A stretch of 64,000 bases of DNA from Camarhynchus parvulus (lineage: Eukaryota > Chordata > Aves > Passeriformes > Thraupidae), in the NCBI RefSeq assembly GCF_901933205.1, contig NC_044572.1, forward strand, positions 31,444,001-31,508,000. The letters run 5' to 3'. The notes beneath the pieces are model-generated. The model saw only the letters and a program-made list of their open reading frames with translations, searched no databases and was not told the origin of the DNA. Of the stretch, positions 41,366 to 53,098 are shown piece by piece. The position numbers and the translations under genes are program-made. Position 1 is the stretch's first letter, and each line of letters opens with the position of its first letter.

Positions 41366-41396
41366 CCAGATATCCTTCATGACGGATATCCTCTGG
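41366..41396. repeat. Imperfect inverted repeat
   Basis: CCAGATATCC (41366-41375) pairs with GGATAT...CTGG (41384-41396), with an 8-nt loop and a 3-nt bulge in the right arm. A weak hairpin with no known function. Confidence 0.75.
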
Positions 41397-42958
41397 AATT
41401 GGGAAAAAGGCAGTCTGGTAAGCTTAACAAACACTAAAAAACCATGACAGCATACCTGAGGTGGAAGATTTCCTCCAGGGGCAAAAAGGATAGATCAGAC
41501 TCAATAGATCAGCCAACATTTGGCCTCCTCACTGAATCTGCCAATTAGTGCAGAGCATTATGGCATGTTTGTGTTGTGGCAGCTAGAGAAAGAGACCTGC
41601 CAAACTCATTCTATACAGAACCCCAAACATCCATTAGATGCAAGATGCTTTTCATCCTGATGAGTTGGCTTCAGTTCAAACTAATGGCCAACTGATGAGA
41701 AAGTTCATTAACTCTGAAGCATTCAGTCCCTCAGGAGGTGTAAACTAAAAAGTGGGGTCCTACAGATATACACAACATAACAAAAATTATGTTAAAATAT
41801 TGAAATTACAAAGCCAAACACTTTAATGGTCGGGAATGGGAGAATTAAATTCACTCCTCAAATTTTCATGTTGTCTGCTTTTGCACATGCACTAAAGCAG
41901 TCTTTCATTACAGTCTGTCATTTCTATTTTTTCCCATGTGTATTGGAAGGCCATAAATCCTCATAACATCCTCTTCCACTGAACGTGATAGGTGAATGAG
42001 ATGTTGCTCTTTCAAGACCCATGTTCTTTCATTGCTGCACATCTGGTTTACGATATCTGTCCAACAGACACTGTAAGAAAGCTGAAGATGTGAAGATATA
42101 CAGATAATAGTGTGACTCTACTAAAACTAACAAAATTTACTGAAGGCATTCACACAGAGAAAAAGAAAGACCATGGTGTTTTTCTCCTTCCCTTCACATC
42201 TTCTAGCTGTGTGTCTTCAGATACTGAGGAGCACTTGATTAATTCCACTTGCTTTTCAGCTGTGTTTCTCCAGAGCTGTATGCCCACTTATTTTGCAGGA
42301 TAGCTGTTAGATGGGAAAAGATAGGGAAATCAGAATCCTAAAAGCAACCATGTCTTTTGGAAATCCTTTTCTTTAGCTGCTATGTGTCATAAGGTATTAC
42401 TAGTCAAGAGTCTAAAACTCTGGGATGTGGCTGTCTTGCACATGGAGTCTAGAGGTGATGAAAAGATTTCTGAAATTGCTTCCATAGCCAACAGAGTTAA
42501 AGCACTAAAGGTGGGAACTTGTGGAAATGAATTCCTTGGGAGACACAAAGGTACAGAAATAAACACTTGGCTAATCTAGAAAAAAATGTGTTGTGCAACA
42601 ATTTGTCATTGTTATTTGCATTTTTTTCTTCATCTTAGAATGCATTTGTGTGATCAAAGGTGTGCATATATAGCGATGTGCAGGAGTACAATGTAGAGCT
42701 AGACAGCACTACCTAAAGGTAACACAACTCTTGAATTTTACCAAGAGTGAAATGCAGTGGTTTTAAAGTCAGGCTTATTTTTTTTTCTATTGTCTACCAG
42801 GTAGTTAGTAATTTCTGGAGTTAAGTTCCCAAAATCATGTTTTTATATTTAAAAATAAATTGTAAAGATATTCTTGCTACATAAGGCAAATACTCAGTGA
42901 TATGTGTGCTTGTAGATGGACACCATTAGGCATAATAGGGTCCTGACCTGTAGAAAGT

Positions 42959-42976
42959 ATGATGATGATGATGATA
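42959..42976. repeat. Short (ATG)n microsatellite
   Basis: About six ATG/GAT units in an 18-20 bp run. Short, and probably not highly variable. Confidence 0.85.
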
Positions 42977-43518
42977 TTCTGTTTTATTATTTTCATTCTG
43001 ATCCAATTCAAGTCCATTTGAGTATAATTTTGTAGAGCTCAGTGTTTTTTTAATCTTCCTGCCTTTTCTTGTCTCTAGAAACTCCACACAATGATTTTTT
43101 TGCTTTTATCTTGTTCAGTGTAAGAGAAAGCATCTAAAATGTGACCAGTTTTGCACCACATTCATTCATTTTGCACCACTGTTTAAACTGAATTTTTATC
43201 CTGACCTAAGAAGTGTCACAATATGGGATGTACCCTCTTGTGGGCAAAGAGAATTTTACAGTCATCCCTGTCTTGTGCAGACTCCAGCTTGGTTTCATGA
43301 TAAAAGCATCACATCAATATTCAGGGCTTAAGACAGCATTTTCAAATTTTGGTTTCTAAAACTGCTCCCACTGAGCAACATTGAAGGAATCCATACAAGA
43401 TCTTGAGAGTGATAGCACACCTCAGTGCAAGAGCTTATGGATCTACCAGATTACTGGCCAAAAGCTTTTAGAGAGCTCTTTTATGGGACAGCATAATGAG
43501 TATATATGTAATTGTAAG

Positions 43519-43548
43519 TTATATATATATATAGTATATACATATATG
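43519..43548. repeat. TA-rich microsatellite
   Basis: A run of TA dinucleotides interrupted by G and C (GTTATATATATATATAG, then TATACATATATGG). Degenerate (TA)n. Confidence 0.8.
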
Positions 43549-43659
43549 GTATGGTAGGGAGTGTTTTGCTGGGCATTAGCCAGAGAGATGAAGCTGCTGA
43601 GGGGTCTTCAGCTTCCCTGATAGTCCTGTCTTCCAACTGCAATGCCCAGCTTGGACTCT

Positions 43660-43760
43660 AGCTCCACATCCCATTGTGTCCACATCCCATCATTGCACAG
43701 AGCTCCAATCTCACTGTGTAGAGCCCCGAGCCCCTTTCATGGAGCCCCAATCCCAGCAGG
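43660..43760. repeat. Degenerate minisatellite, ~21-bp unit, about 5 copies
   Basis: Five imperfect units of 20-21 bp begin at about 43660, 43680, 43701, 43722 and 43743, with a core like AGCTCCAATCTCA / AGCCCCAATCCCA. The array has a locally high GC content. Because the unit is 21 bp, one frame stays open and yields a seven-residue periodicity (RAPISLC, RAPSPFH, GAPIPAG). This accounts for the open frame at 43642-43893, which I do not call as a gene. Confidence 0.7.
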
Positions 43761-44529
43761 AAATACTGAGCAGGAAGGTGCTTTTTGTTCTGTGATCCAG
43801 CACTGTGAGATGCTCCTCTGTCCCTCAGTGGGTGGGAGGTGGTGCAGTTCCCATGTGGGTCCTACAGGATCTCTGCCATCACCTGGACAGTGAGAGGATA
43901 GGCAAGTCCTTCTGTGCCATACCTGTTAATACAGATGTCTGCCTTGAACTACAGAACCTTCAATTCTTGTGCATTATGCTCCAATGTATACTTACTGTAA
44001 GATATATTGTATTATAAGTAATTTGCATTTTTCACTCTTCTGTGTTACAAAAAGAAGTAATTTGAACATAGATAGTTAGGTTCTCCAAATTCTAAATATT
44101 TCCAAATTCTAATAATCATGCAATTCATGCTGTTTCCATAAATCTTCTTTAATTTACGCAGCAACTGCTTATAATTTTATTTTTAAGCTGCTAAATTTCA
44201 TGATCTTAAATGAGTCATCTCTCCTTCATTGAAGGTACCTTTTAAAATATGAAAATATTTAGATTCATTTCACAACATTTGTACTAAATCCAAAAAAGAT
44301 AGATACGGACTGATAATCAAGTTTGATTAAACACAGCTATATATTTTTTCATTAATTTAAATTTATGCTGACATTATCTTGATTGAACTGAAATATCAGA
44401 CAAAATAAAAACAACTCCAGTGTAAGATTTTAATGAATTTGAGATGAGCATAAATATGATCTGTATTTTTTATCTCCTTCTTTCTTACAAATGTTTTCAG
44501 CTGAGCAACTAAAATCTCACAGAAGCCCA

Positions 44530-44753
44530 AAATCACAGAGTAGATGAGCCTGGAAAGGCACCTCTGGGGATTGTCTAGTCCAATCCCCTACTCAGAGTAG
44601 GGTCAGCCAAAGAACATTACCCAGGATCTGGCCCATTTGGGTTTTGGATATCACATTTGAAGGATGAAAAGTGCACAACCTCTCTGGGAAACCTGTTTCA
44701 GTGTTCAACCATACTAGCAGTGAAAAATTTTTGTCTTGTGGTTAAGTGTAATA
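44530..44753 (-). mobile_element. CR1 LINE 3' end, antisense
   Basis: Reverse complement of a CR1 3' terminus. It begins with AATCACAGAG (the 3' end of the element), then GGAAAGGCACCTCTGGGGAT, CTAGTCCAATCCCC, CAACCTCTCTGGGAAACCTG near 44678, and GTTCAACCATACTAGCAGTG near 44703. The element's sense is minus. It is 5'-truncated at about 44753. Similarity fades gradually, so the left edge is firm and the right edge is approximate. Confidence 0.9.
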
Positions 44754-46023
44754 GTAATTAGTTTTACTTGTAAACAATGGGAATAGCACTTGAACATCAA
44801 TTTTAGAAAGTGTTGGCAATACCCAAATATTAATGTGTTATGAAATATATGCACTTAAATAATGCAGACTTTTCCAAAATTATAAAGTAAGATAAAATTT
44901 TTGAAAAATCAGACTGTGGGAATTGTAGATTGGGGTCTTAATATCAGAGCCTTTATCCTGCATAAATACTTATTTCTCATTTGTAACACAGAAAAAAGTT
45001 AATTTGCCTCACAGGAGCTCTGAGATAAGTTCAATGTTGCTTGTGATGCAGTCAAACATTGCAGTGAGGAGTACAACAAAGGGAGAAAAACAAGAGAGTA
45101 TTAACAGTTTGGTATTCAGAACAAGGAACACAATAAACATGTCATAAGGCCACATGCTGAATAGAGATGAAATGTAGTGCTGAATAGTGTTTTGTTAAGT
45201 GAGCATTGTCCATCCTGAATCTTGAAAGAGGCAGAAGGTTGGTGACAGACACAGTGTATGATCATATAAATAATTATTGGGTTTTTTAGCAGAGATATTA
45301 AAATTATCCAAAAAAAGGATTCCATGGGAACTTCCTAATTTCAAATGCTAATGCTTAAATTTATGGTCTTAACATATAGACCATTATTTATTCTGTGTAC
45401 ATTAGCACATTTAGCATATCATTCTCAAAACGACTACCATTAATAAAAAAAACCCACAACAGGATCCTGTTAATAAAGCCTAATCTCTCTATGTGTCTGT
45501 GATTTTTAGGAAATGTTAGGTTTAGAGGCGTTTTATTTTCTGCTCTACATTGTGAGTCTGATGTCATTTAAATACATAAGAGCCCTATTGTTCTGTCATT
45601 TATGCCCTGTGCACTTCTGCTTTTAGCATGATTAAACAAAAGAGACGCACACCAAAGCTTTCTCATTTGAATAATGCAACATCAATATTTTACATCTTGG
45701 GCTGCATTTCAATTTTTTCCTCAGCAAGGTGAACACTTGAAAAGGAAGCAACCATTGCTTGCAAAAGTGTCAATTAAGTTGCATTCTCTTCTTTTCCAAA
45801 AGAGATTTGTGTCTCAAAAAATACACGTTATTGAGTAGTTGTCATTCTGTTGTAAACCAGTTCTCCAGCTGATGGGTTTTTGTTCTCCAGTAGCATAAGG
45901 AAAGCAATAATGTATTTCCATAGCAAGTCTATTCCTCATATTTCCAATATATTTTTTCAATTTTTCTTTCACCTCTATCAGTTTCTCGTGGTCAGGCTTG
46001 AAGGCACTTGAGACAGTATTTCC
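44754..46023. other. Unique AT-rich DNA
   Basis: About 1.3 kb without a recognisable gene or repeat. A minus-strand frame at 45116-45325 (69 codons) is not recognised. Position 45989 (TGGTCAGG) was considered as an LTR edge and not adopted. Confidence 0.5.
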
Positions 46024-46243
46024 TGTTCGAACTCAGGTGTTTATTATTTCTTATCAGTGAAACAGCCTCACAACCATGAGTTCGGCAGCCTTTCATTAGC
46101 AAGGCACAAAATGGCTAACTATCTCTTGTTACAAGTTCTTTTAAGACTAAACTATCCAATTAAAAAAGGACACCTAGATTATTTTCCGTTTTAAACCAAT
46201 AACTGATCCCTTGAAGCCTGCAATGTGGATTTTCTGTCCAATT

Positions 46244-46269
46244 ACAAAACATCATCCATGATGTTTTGT
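46244..46269. repeat. Perfect 12-bp inverted repeat with 2-nt spacer
   Basis: ACAAAACATCAT (46244-46255), CC, then ATGATGTTTTGT (46258-46269). It is an almost gapless palindrome inside the proposed LTR and could extrude as a cruciform or hairpin. Confidence 0.95.
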
Positions 46270-46337
46270 AGAAGGAAGAAGATGGTAAAGAAGAACATGA
46301 AAAAGAAGGAAGAAGATGGCAGAGAAGAACAACCTGC
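46270..46337. repeat. 34-bp tandem duplication, purine-rich
   Basis: AGAAGGAAGAAGATGG begins at 46270 and again at 46304, with similar following sequence, giving two imperfect 34-bp units. Both are A/G-rich. Likely a slippage product within the LTR. Confidence 0.85.
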
Positions 46338-49191
46338 CTCTGCCCTAAACCTCCATTTTGCTTCATATTTATTTCTATATTCTAGAACTCTAAGTTTTCC
46401 ACCCCGTGATATTACACACTTCTAACCAACTACACGCCTGTAATCCCAGTACTATCAATTAATTTTGGAAGCCTGTTCCACAGCCTCAGGTCAAATGCAG
46501 CGTTCTCTTGTGGGTCTGTGCCTTTAAGCACAGAAAGTTTAAAATTCTCAGCATCCAGGAGTCCAACAACCTGCAGTAAGGAGAAGCAACACTTACAATA
46601 GATGCACCTGAGTGCACTGCACAACACAGGGAGTAGAGGGGTTCAGATCCATCTTGTGCAAATCACAGATGTTCATGTTAGTGTTGGATTCAGCTGTGGA
46701 GATTATCAGTTTAGGTTCTTCAGTCTACAGGAGTTAACACACTTTGGATCTTCAATTATAGCAGCATTTGGGTACCTTCTTTTAGGATTGGCTTCTCTGT
46801 GTGTAAAAGTGTTGTTATTGCGAAGATACATTCTACAGTCATTTCACTAAGTGACAAAGCCTTGCTCTTTAGCAGAAGATATCTTCTTCTGAGGTGCACA
46901 CGGCCCTACTGTGCACTGTCACTGGCCTTTGGAGGAGATGCTTCCATGAATTTGTCTGGCTTTCCCCAAAGAAAGCATCTCCAGCTGGGTCTGTAGCTGC
47001 AACTTCACCACTTCCAGGAGGTGCACCCTTCCATAACGCCTTCTCTGCCCCCAGACATAGTGTTGAGAGCTGCATACTTCTCTTTTGCATTGCAATTAAA
47101 GCATTGTTATATTTAAACTCATGGGTTTGTGGATATTTACCAATAAGCCAAAAGGGAGAAAAACATGCTGAGATATACTTCCCAAATACTGGGCCAATCT
47201 CAAGCATGCAATAAGACACAGTTAGTTTCCTTTAGAGAAATTCCATTAATTCCCATCACATACATAGTTTTATGCACACATAACAGTACCTGACAAGACA
47301 AGCCCTATAATATAACAACATTCTGCCACTGTTTTGCCTCAAAAGCCTGCAAACCCACAGATTAAGTTGCTCACACATTAGGTGACTTCTCACATTTTTG
47401 CAGTTTGACTTGAAAATAAGTATTTGCTTTGTTAAACTTCCCCTCCATCAGCATACCTTTTTTACATGACAATTTCATAGTTCTTTTTCAGAATAATGAA
47501 ATAATGCTTGTTATAGATGTTCATTTCTTCAAATCACTTCTTCAAATTACTTTAGTACTTTTTGCAGAAAGTTAATTTTCTAATGAGTTTTCTAATACTG
47601 TCTGAAAAGTGCAGGTTATGACAAGCCGCCTGAGTGATAAGTTGGTGCTTGTTTGTCAAAGCTGAAAAATAATAAAACAAAAGCTGCAAAATTCCAATAT
47701 AGTTTATAGGGACAAAAACTGGATATGATCTAACTTTGTAATAAGCAATTTAGTCCATTTCATTAATAACATGGTATTTGCAATGACTCATTCTTACCTC
47801 TGTCATAAAGCAGCTAAAATGTTGGAACTGAGCAGGCTCATTATGCAGTATCTAATATTTCACACTTAGAATCCAATCTTTACTATTTAATTTTGGGGTT
47901 GTTATTCAGGCACACTTTTTGTTTGTGCTGGAGATGATAAAACTGATTTCTGAGATATATACATATAAAACAACTCTCATTTACTTCAGCAGAGTTTGCT
48001 TTTACAAGAATTCATGGGCATAATTTAGTGAAAGTTACAAAGAATCCAAAAGAAAAAGAAATTACTCTACAGACTTTTTACACATTCAAAGCATTTCAGT
48101 TTATCTCAGGATCATTCAGCTGGTGCTACAGCATTATTGAATACATATGATGGCCTCTTAGGTTCATGGAATACTATCAAGTCCCATGAAATTCCCTTCC
48201 ACTGTCGAGGGTCTGAGCTTTTTTTATTTTCTCCCCTTCACCTCTTTCTTTCTGTGTGCAGTTAACAGTAAAACAGAAACAACTGCAGAGTAGGTATGTA
48301 ACTATAACTTGTCAAATATGGCTGTCTCTTACTGCATAGCTGTCACGAGGCATTATGTACATATACTAGAGACTATACTTTATTTTGGTTGGTTCTATTG
48401 TCAGTCTTTCACATTACACAGCCAGAAATCCTTGAAGCTAAATGTCCAGTCTTTTGAAACATAGAATAAAAGATGTTTAAATACTTTTCCTTTTATTGAA
48501 GTGTTTTAACACCTCTCATATTACTCAGAGAAATGAATTGCTTGGGAATGAGGTTAATGCTCCACAAAACCTGCTTTTTAAAACCCTATAAGAGGGGTCA
48601 AAGACCAGGAAATGCTCTCACTATAATTCTCATTTTCAGCTGAATTGGCCATGACAACTGCACTAAGAATGCAAGTTTGAATTTCATTATGTACCAGAAA
48701 CCTGTAACTTTGCATTAGAATGATTCATGCAATAACAGAAAGGAATTGCAAGCATTTTTGATGCAGCATACATTAATTTATAATTTAATGAATTATTATT
48801 TTAAGTAGCTACTTTCAAGTACAACAAAAAAAATGTTCGTTTGGTAGCTACTAAATGCATCCCTTTGCATTTTACCTGTAAAATTCTCTGTGTTTGGTGA
48901 CAGGTTAAATGTATATTATACACCATACACAGGGAGCCAACATGTGTCTTTGTAATACCACAGCAGCCATACCAATTATAGCAGCTTTCCTATTATTTTA
49001 AGCCGTTCCCATTGTCTTCTAAAGAACAGAAGTAGAAGCTGAAAACTTTAGGCAACCAAACTCAGTAAGCTCTCATTATAAGCAAAATATTATATTGTTG
49101 CTTAAGCAAGTGACCATGTCACCCAACATGATAATGCCTTTGTTCCTTAATTATGTCTTTGGAGATCCAATATTAAATCATTTCTCAAACA

Positions 49192-49219
49192 AAATTTCCA
49201 TTAATTTCAATGGAAATTT
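49192..49219. repeat. Perfect 11-bp inverted repeat
   Basis: AAATTTCCATT (49192-49202), a 6-nt loop (AATTTC), then AATGGAAATTT (49209-49219). An AT-rich hairpin with no associated gene or T tract. Confidence 0.95.
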
Positions 49220-51750
49220 CCCTGAATGATATTGCAGCACTTGCTTTTTAGGTATTTCCTTTTGTTTAACCATAACAATTCTCTAAACCAGTAAGTAATT
49301 TTTTATTATGAGAGCTTTTGAGAATACGCTTGGTTTTTAGAGAAATGACATCACTTAACATTGTTGCCTTACATGCAGCTTAAGGAACTCACTGCAGAGC
49401 AGTAAGGCAATGCTCAGGAGTGGGAGGATAAGAGATACCTTACAATTTTGGGAAGCAAAATTGCATAGTTCTGCAGTGCTTGAGATGCTGATACTTCTCA
49501 AGCATATCCATAGTATTGTTAATATTATGGGTGGATCCATGTGCACTGCTACTTTTAGCAAAATTGTGGTTTAAGATACTCAACAAGTTTCTAAGTACAC
49601 TGCAGGGAATTTCAAAGGCTGAGTTTTTATCCCGAGAAAACTGTGAAATCATTGCCACACAGCTGCTCCTCTGCCTGCAAGCCTGGAGTAGCCTTCTGCT
49701 TTATCCAGCTCAGTGTGATGTTCAGAAGACTCCATCCTGCTGGAATATACCCAGGTTTTTGATGCTGGTCTTCAGCAACCTATTATCTCAGCCAGACAAA
49801 GGGCAGTGAGAGAAGCAGCACATAATATCACCTGGAAATTCTGCAAACAAGTGATGTGTTTACTAAGGTTAACTGGGATTTGTAGCAGCTGTATTGTGCA
49901 AGCACTAGAAAGCAGCTTAGGTTGGATCTGCAGTGGTCAAATGGGATGTAGAGATATGCCAAACTATGATCTCCATCCCACATACCCAGGAGTGCTTTTA
50001 GCCTCCAGCCACACCACCACCACCAGTCACAAGTTTGCTGAGAACATATATCCTATTATATCCTATCATCCCTCTAGTATTCTGTTCCCAGACTAATGTT
50101 ATACCACCTGTTTGAATGGCCAGAGATGGAGGCAAATGTGATTGATTTCCCTGTGGAAAGTGGCCTCTATCAGGGACACACCAGGTAGAAGTGACAAATT
50201 TGCCTGTGTCTAATACTCCTTGCCAAATGCTCTCTGTCAGGTACCCACTATTCCCTCTTGGAGATGTGGGTTCAGAAAAGTTCCTGATGCTAAGTAGCAA
50301 AAATGGCCCATTTAAATAGGACAAGTACAGCCTGATCTCCTGGTGAGAGCCAGGGAGATTTATCAGCAGAAGGCAGATCAGATATGCAGCATCCTTAATC
50401 TCCTAGGTACAAATCACACGCACTACCTGATAATAATAAAGAGCCAACCTTGCTGCTCCTTTTTGAAGATGTTAAAATAGCCTAGAGTACATGATTAGAG
50501 CCACTGAACTGCCTCCAGAAGCAGACATAGATAAAGAGAAGTACGGATTGTGTTGGAAATATTTTCTTTCGGGGAGTCTAGTTTATACAATTTATGGCTG
50601 TTTAGCAGAAATTATATCTAAGGAATCAAGTGGTCTGAAACCAACCTTCTCTCTCCCCAAGGGGCATTTATGCAGTCCAAGAGGTGTTTTCTTGGGAGAG
50701 ATGATTTCATGCTAGATGCTCTTCAGAAAAGCCTCACATCACTGGAATAGGCTTCTGCTGTGACACAGCACTTTTTCTCCTGTATTCAAGGTACACTGGC
50801 AGCAGCATTTATTTGTTAACCTCTGAGGCCATTAGCCTAATGGCCAATGTGGGGCAAAACTTATTTGTATAAAGAATAGTGTCTGGTATGGAGAATTAGC
50901 TAAACTTTCTATATGGTCTGGTAATGTTGAAAATGAGTTAGTGCTTCAGAGATTTTGAATGGTATTTTTATTAGGATAAATTAAGGGTATAAATATCAAT
51001 ATTACCTAAAATTATATTAACACAGCATACCAATTCTTAGAGATTTGTAGAAAAAGAAGAGAATTTGAGCCAATCTAGGACAATCTGGTTCTCATTTATG
51101 GAAACACATTCAACTCCTGTGCTTTCAATTTCTCATTGTGAAGATTTTGCACAAGATCGAACATCGAACAATATCTTCCTTTCAATTTTCCTTTCAGACT
51201 ACTTTATTCCTTAGAAACAGAACAGAAAGAGTAGTAACACTGATGTTAGTGTTTTTCTCTTTTACGTGATCTCTGCAAAATTCAGAAAGGACAATAAGGA
51301 ATTATGAATGCACATGAAACACTGAGAGGCCCCAAGCATAGTGTCTTAGCATTTTCCATGGAAATTCTAAGCAAATGTATCTAGTGGATTTCTGATTTGC
51401 AGCCATCCCCTGCTCTTTTTGTGTTGGATAAGTGCAGGGGGAAAAATAGCTGAAAAATCAAAGGCAGAAAGATATTCTGTAAAGTGGCAATATCTAAAAG
51501 CCTGATGTTGTAAATGTTCCGTTTGGAGTGCCCTTTGAAGTGGCATGGAATGCACAGGATACCTGCCTATTCATTTAGCCACTGATAAGGTCCTAATTAG
51601 CACAGCACTCAGAACCTCCCATATAGTGAAGTATAGAAATAACTATGGCTTTTACTTCCTTCCTTTGCAGCTGTAAGTGAAACAGCTTTTAAGGGTTTTG
51701 CTTTTTACCAATATGTGCATGTGGTGTACTTGTAAATACCTCACTAAGTG

Positions 51751-51767
51751 AAAAAAAAAAAAAAAAA
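51751..51767. repeat. A17 homopolymer
   Basis: Seventeen consecutive A residues. The upstream 300 bp does not look like a processed transcript and no flanking duplication was found, so I call it a simple homopolymer. Confidence 0.9.
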
Positions 51768-53029
51768 TAGATCAACAGTCACAGAAGGAAAACCTGTTTT
51801 TATAGCTGGGAAGTAGTGGATTCAGAGCTCATCTGAGTCATGCGAGAGAATTTCTGTGGGTTTAGGTCAAGCTTCACTTACAAACTCTGGCCTGCAGGCT
51901 AACACTCTCTTCAGCTCAGTGCAACACAGCTGGCAGAGTGGGTAGTGGTTGCCTCTCTGTCCAGGATTGGGCCATCAGACACTTAAATCCAAAAGTTTAT
52001 TCCAGTGGAAATGTTCCAGTGCACTGAAGCGCCTCCTGAAAGCAAAACTGCAGGATCAGGCCCTTCAATTTTAAAAAATGACATTTAATATGGACAGACA
52101 AAGGCACTGGAGAAGAACACAGTGACTCTCTGTATACCTGGAGGAGGGATAGTAGTACAAAACAAGCTTTTCTTTAACCACAACTGCAATCTTCTAACAG
52201 CAGCACCCACTCAAAAGCATAGAACTCAGAGGCTGATAATCATCTTTCAGTTCAGGTTATTGCATGCAATTTTTCACATTCATTCAGTTTTCTTCATACA
52301 GCTCTTAGTAAAGTAACTCCCTTAACAATAAAAGCTTTTATGGCAGCCCATTACACAGGAGAACTAACCACTCCTAGTTTTTTTTATTGGCTTCTTGGAA
52401 TATTTATAGCAGCCTTTGTTCTCTTTGCAAGCTTATGCATTTGGGTGTGTATGAAGATTTTTCTTTTTTTTTTACTTTGCCAATTGGTTTTGACAGCAAA
52501 GTACATATATTTTTACATCTGTAAGGTTTTAAAGCTTTATATTTGTTTTCCTTTATATATTATTATTGGCATCAAAGCCAACATTCAGTCTGCTCCTCAT
52601 TGTTTAACATCTGAGCATTCACTGCTGTAAAAATTTCAAGTTGCCATCATGCTACCTCTTCTTGATAAACTGGTTACACTCTGCACACAAAGAAATTATG
52701 AAATTTGACTCCATGCTAACAGATCAAAGAATTTACTTGGTGTCTAAAGGGACAGATTCAATTGCTACTTCAATAATTTGAGAGAAAAACCTCACGTTAA
52801 AACAAAAGATTTGCATTCTTGAAGGAATCACCTCAGTAACTGAAGCTGCCACAAGACTTATTTCTGCATGGCATTTTGGACTCAGGATGATTCCAAAACT
52901 TTCAATAAAGCTTACACAGAACTAAAAATGGTCCCAAATAGAATTTGGCTTTAAATACCTCTATCCTGGTTTTCAAAGATTTTTAAATTTAATTTTATAT
53001 TCTTTTTTTTTTGTAAACAACGGAGGAAA

Positions 53030-53043
53030 TATATGTGTGTATA

Positions 53044-53098
<55 letters not shown>
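53030..53098. repeat. (TA)n microsatellite with TG interruptions
   Basis: An AT/GT dinucleotide run whose longest pure core is 38 bp (53051-53088, 19 AT units), bounded on each side by single GT interruptions. The Tyr-Ile repeat frames on both strands (52951-53299) come from this tract and are not genes. Confidence 0.95.

Larger units (their letters stand above)
39835..44529. other. Unique non-coding DNA
   Basis: No gene or interspersed repeat recognised. It holds an A-rich tract near 40866-40930 with imperfect AAAAGATCATCAA repeats, a bulged inverted repeat at 41366-41396, a (GAT)n run at 42959-42976, a TA-rich run at 43519-43548, and a 21-bp minisatellite at 43660-43760. Octamer words are at 42614-42621 and 44021-44028 (both reverse). 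Short frames such as 40234-40533 (-, 99 codons) are not recognised. Confidence 0.55.
46024..46626 (-). mobile_element. Probable passerine ERV LTR, antisense
   Basis: About 600 bp that resembles a passerine ERV LTR as I remember it. On the minus strand an AATAAA signal lies inside AATAATAAACACC (around 46034-46046) close to the proposed 3' end at 46024; the 5' end would be near 46626, giving TGTT...AACA edges. No flanking duplication was found, so both ends are approximate. Inside are a perfect 12-bp inverted repeat (46244-46269) and a 34-bp tandem duplication (46270-46337). A 21-bp segment at 46431-46451 resembles human Alu by coincidence. No retroviral coding remnant is adjacent, so it is either solo or a fragment. 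Confidence 0.55.
46627..53029. other. Unique non-coding DNA
   Basis: About 6.4 kb. The largest open frames (46869-47219 minus, 116 codons; 46894-47214 plus, 106 codons; 49998-50324 minus, 108 codons) overlap other frames and match nothing I know. An inverted repeat lies at 49192-49219, a poly(A) run at 51751-51767, and a reverse octamer at 52809-52816. No interspersed repeat recognised. Confidence 0.5.

Noticed and set aside
43642..43893. 83-codon frame with Ala-Pro-Ile repeats
   Set aside because: Explained by the 21-bp minisatellite; no independent coding evidence.
46431..46451. Alu-like word (CACGCCTGTAATCCCAG and neighbours, about 20 of 21 positions like human Alu)
   Set aside because: The flanks do not continue as Alu, there is no A-rich tail, and the segment lies inside a 600-bp LTR-like element. 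Treated as coincidence rather than human contamination; a search with the flanks would settle it.
51400..51767. A17 run as the tail of a processed pseudogene
   Set aside because: The upstream sequence has no recognisable coding content and no flanking target duplication was found.
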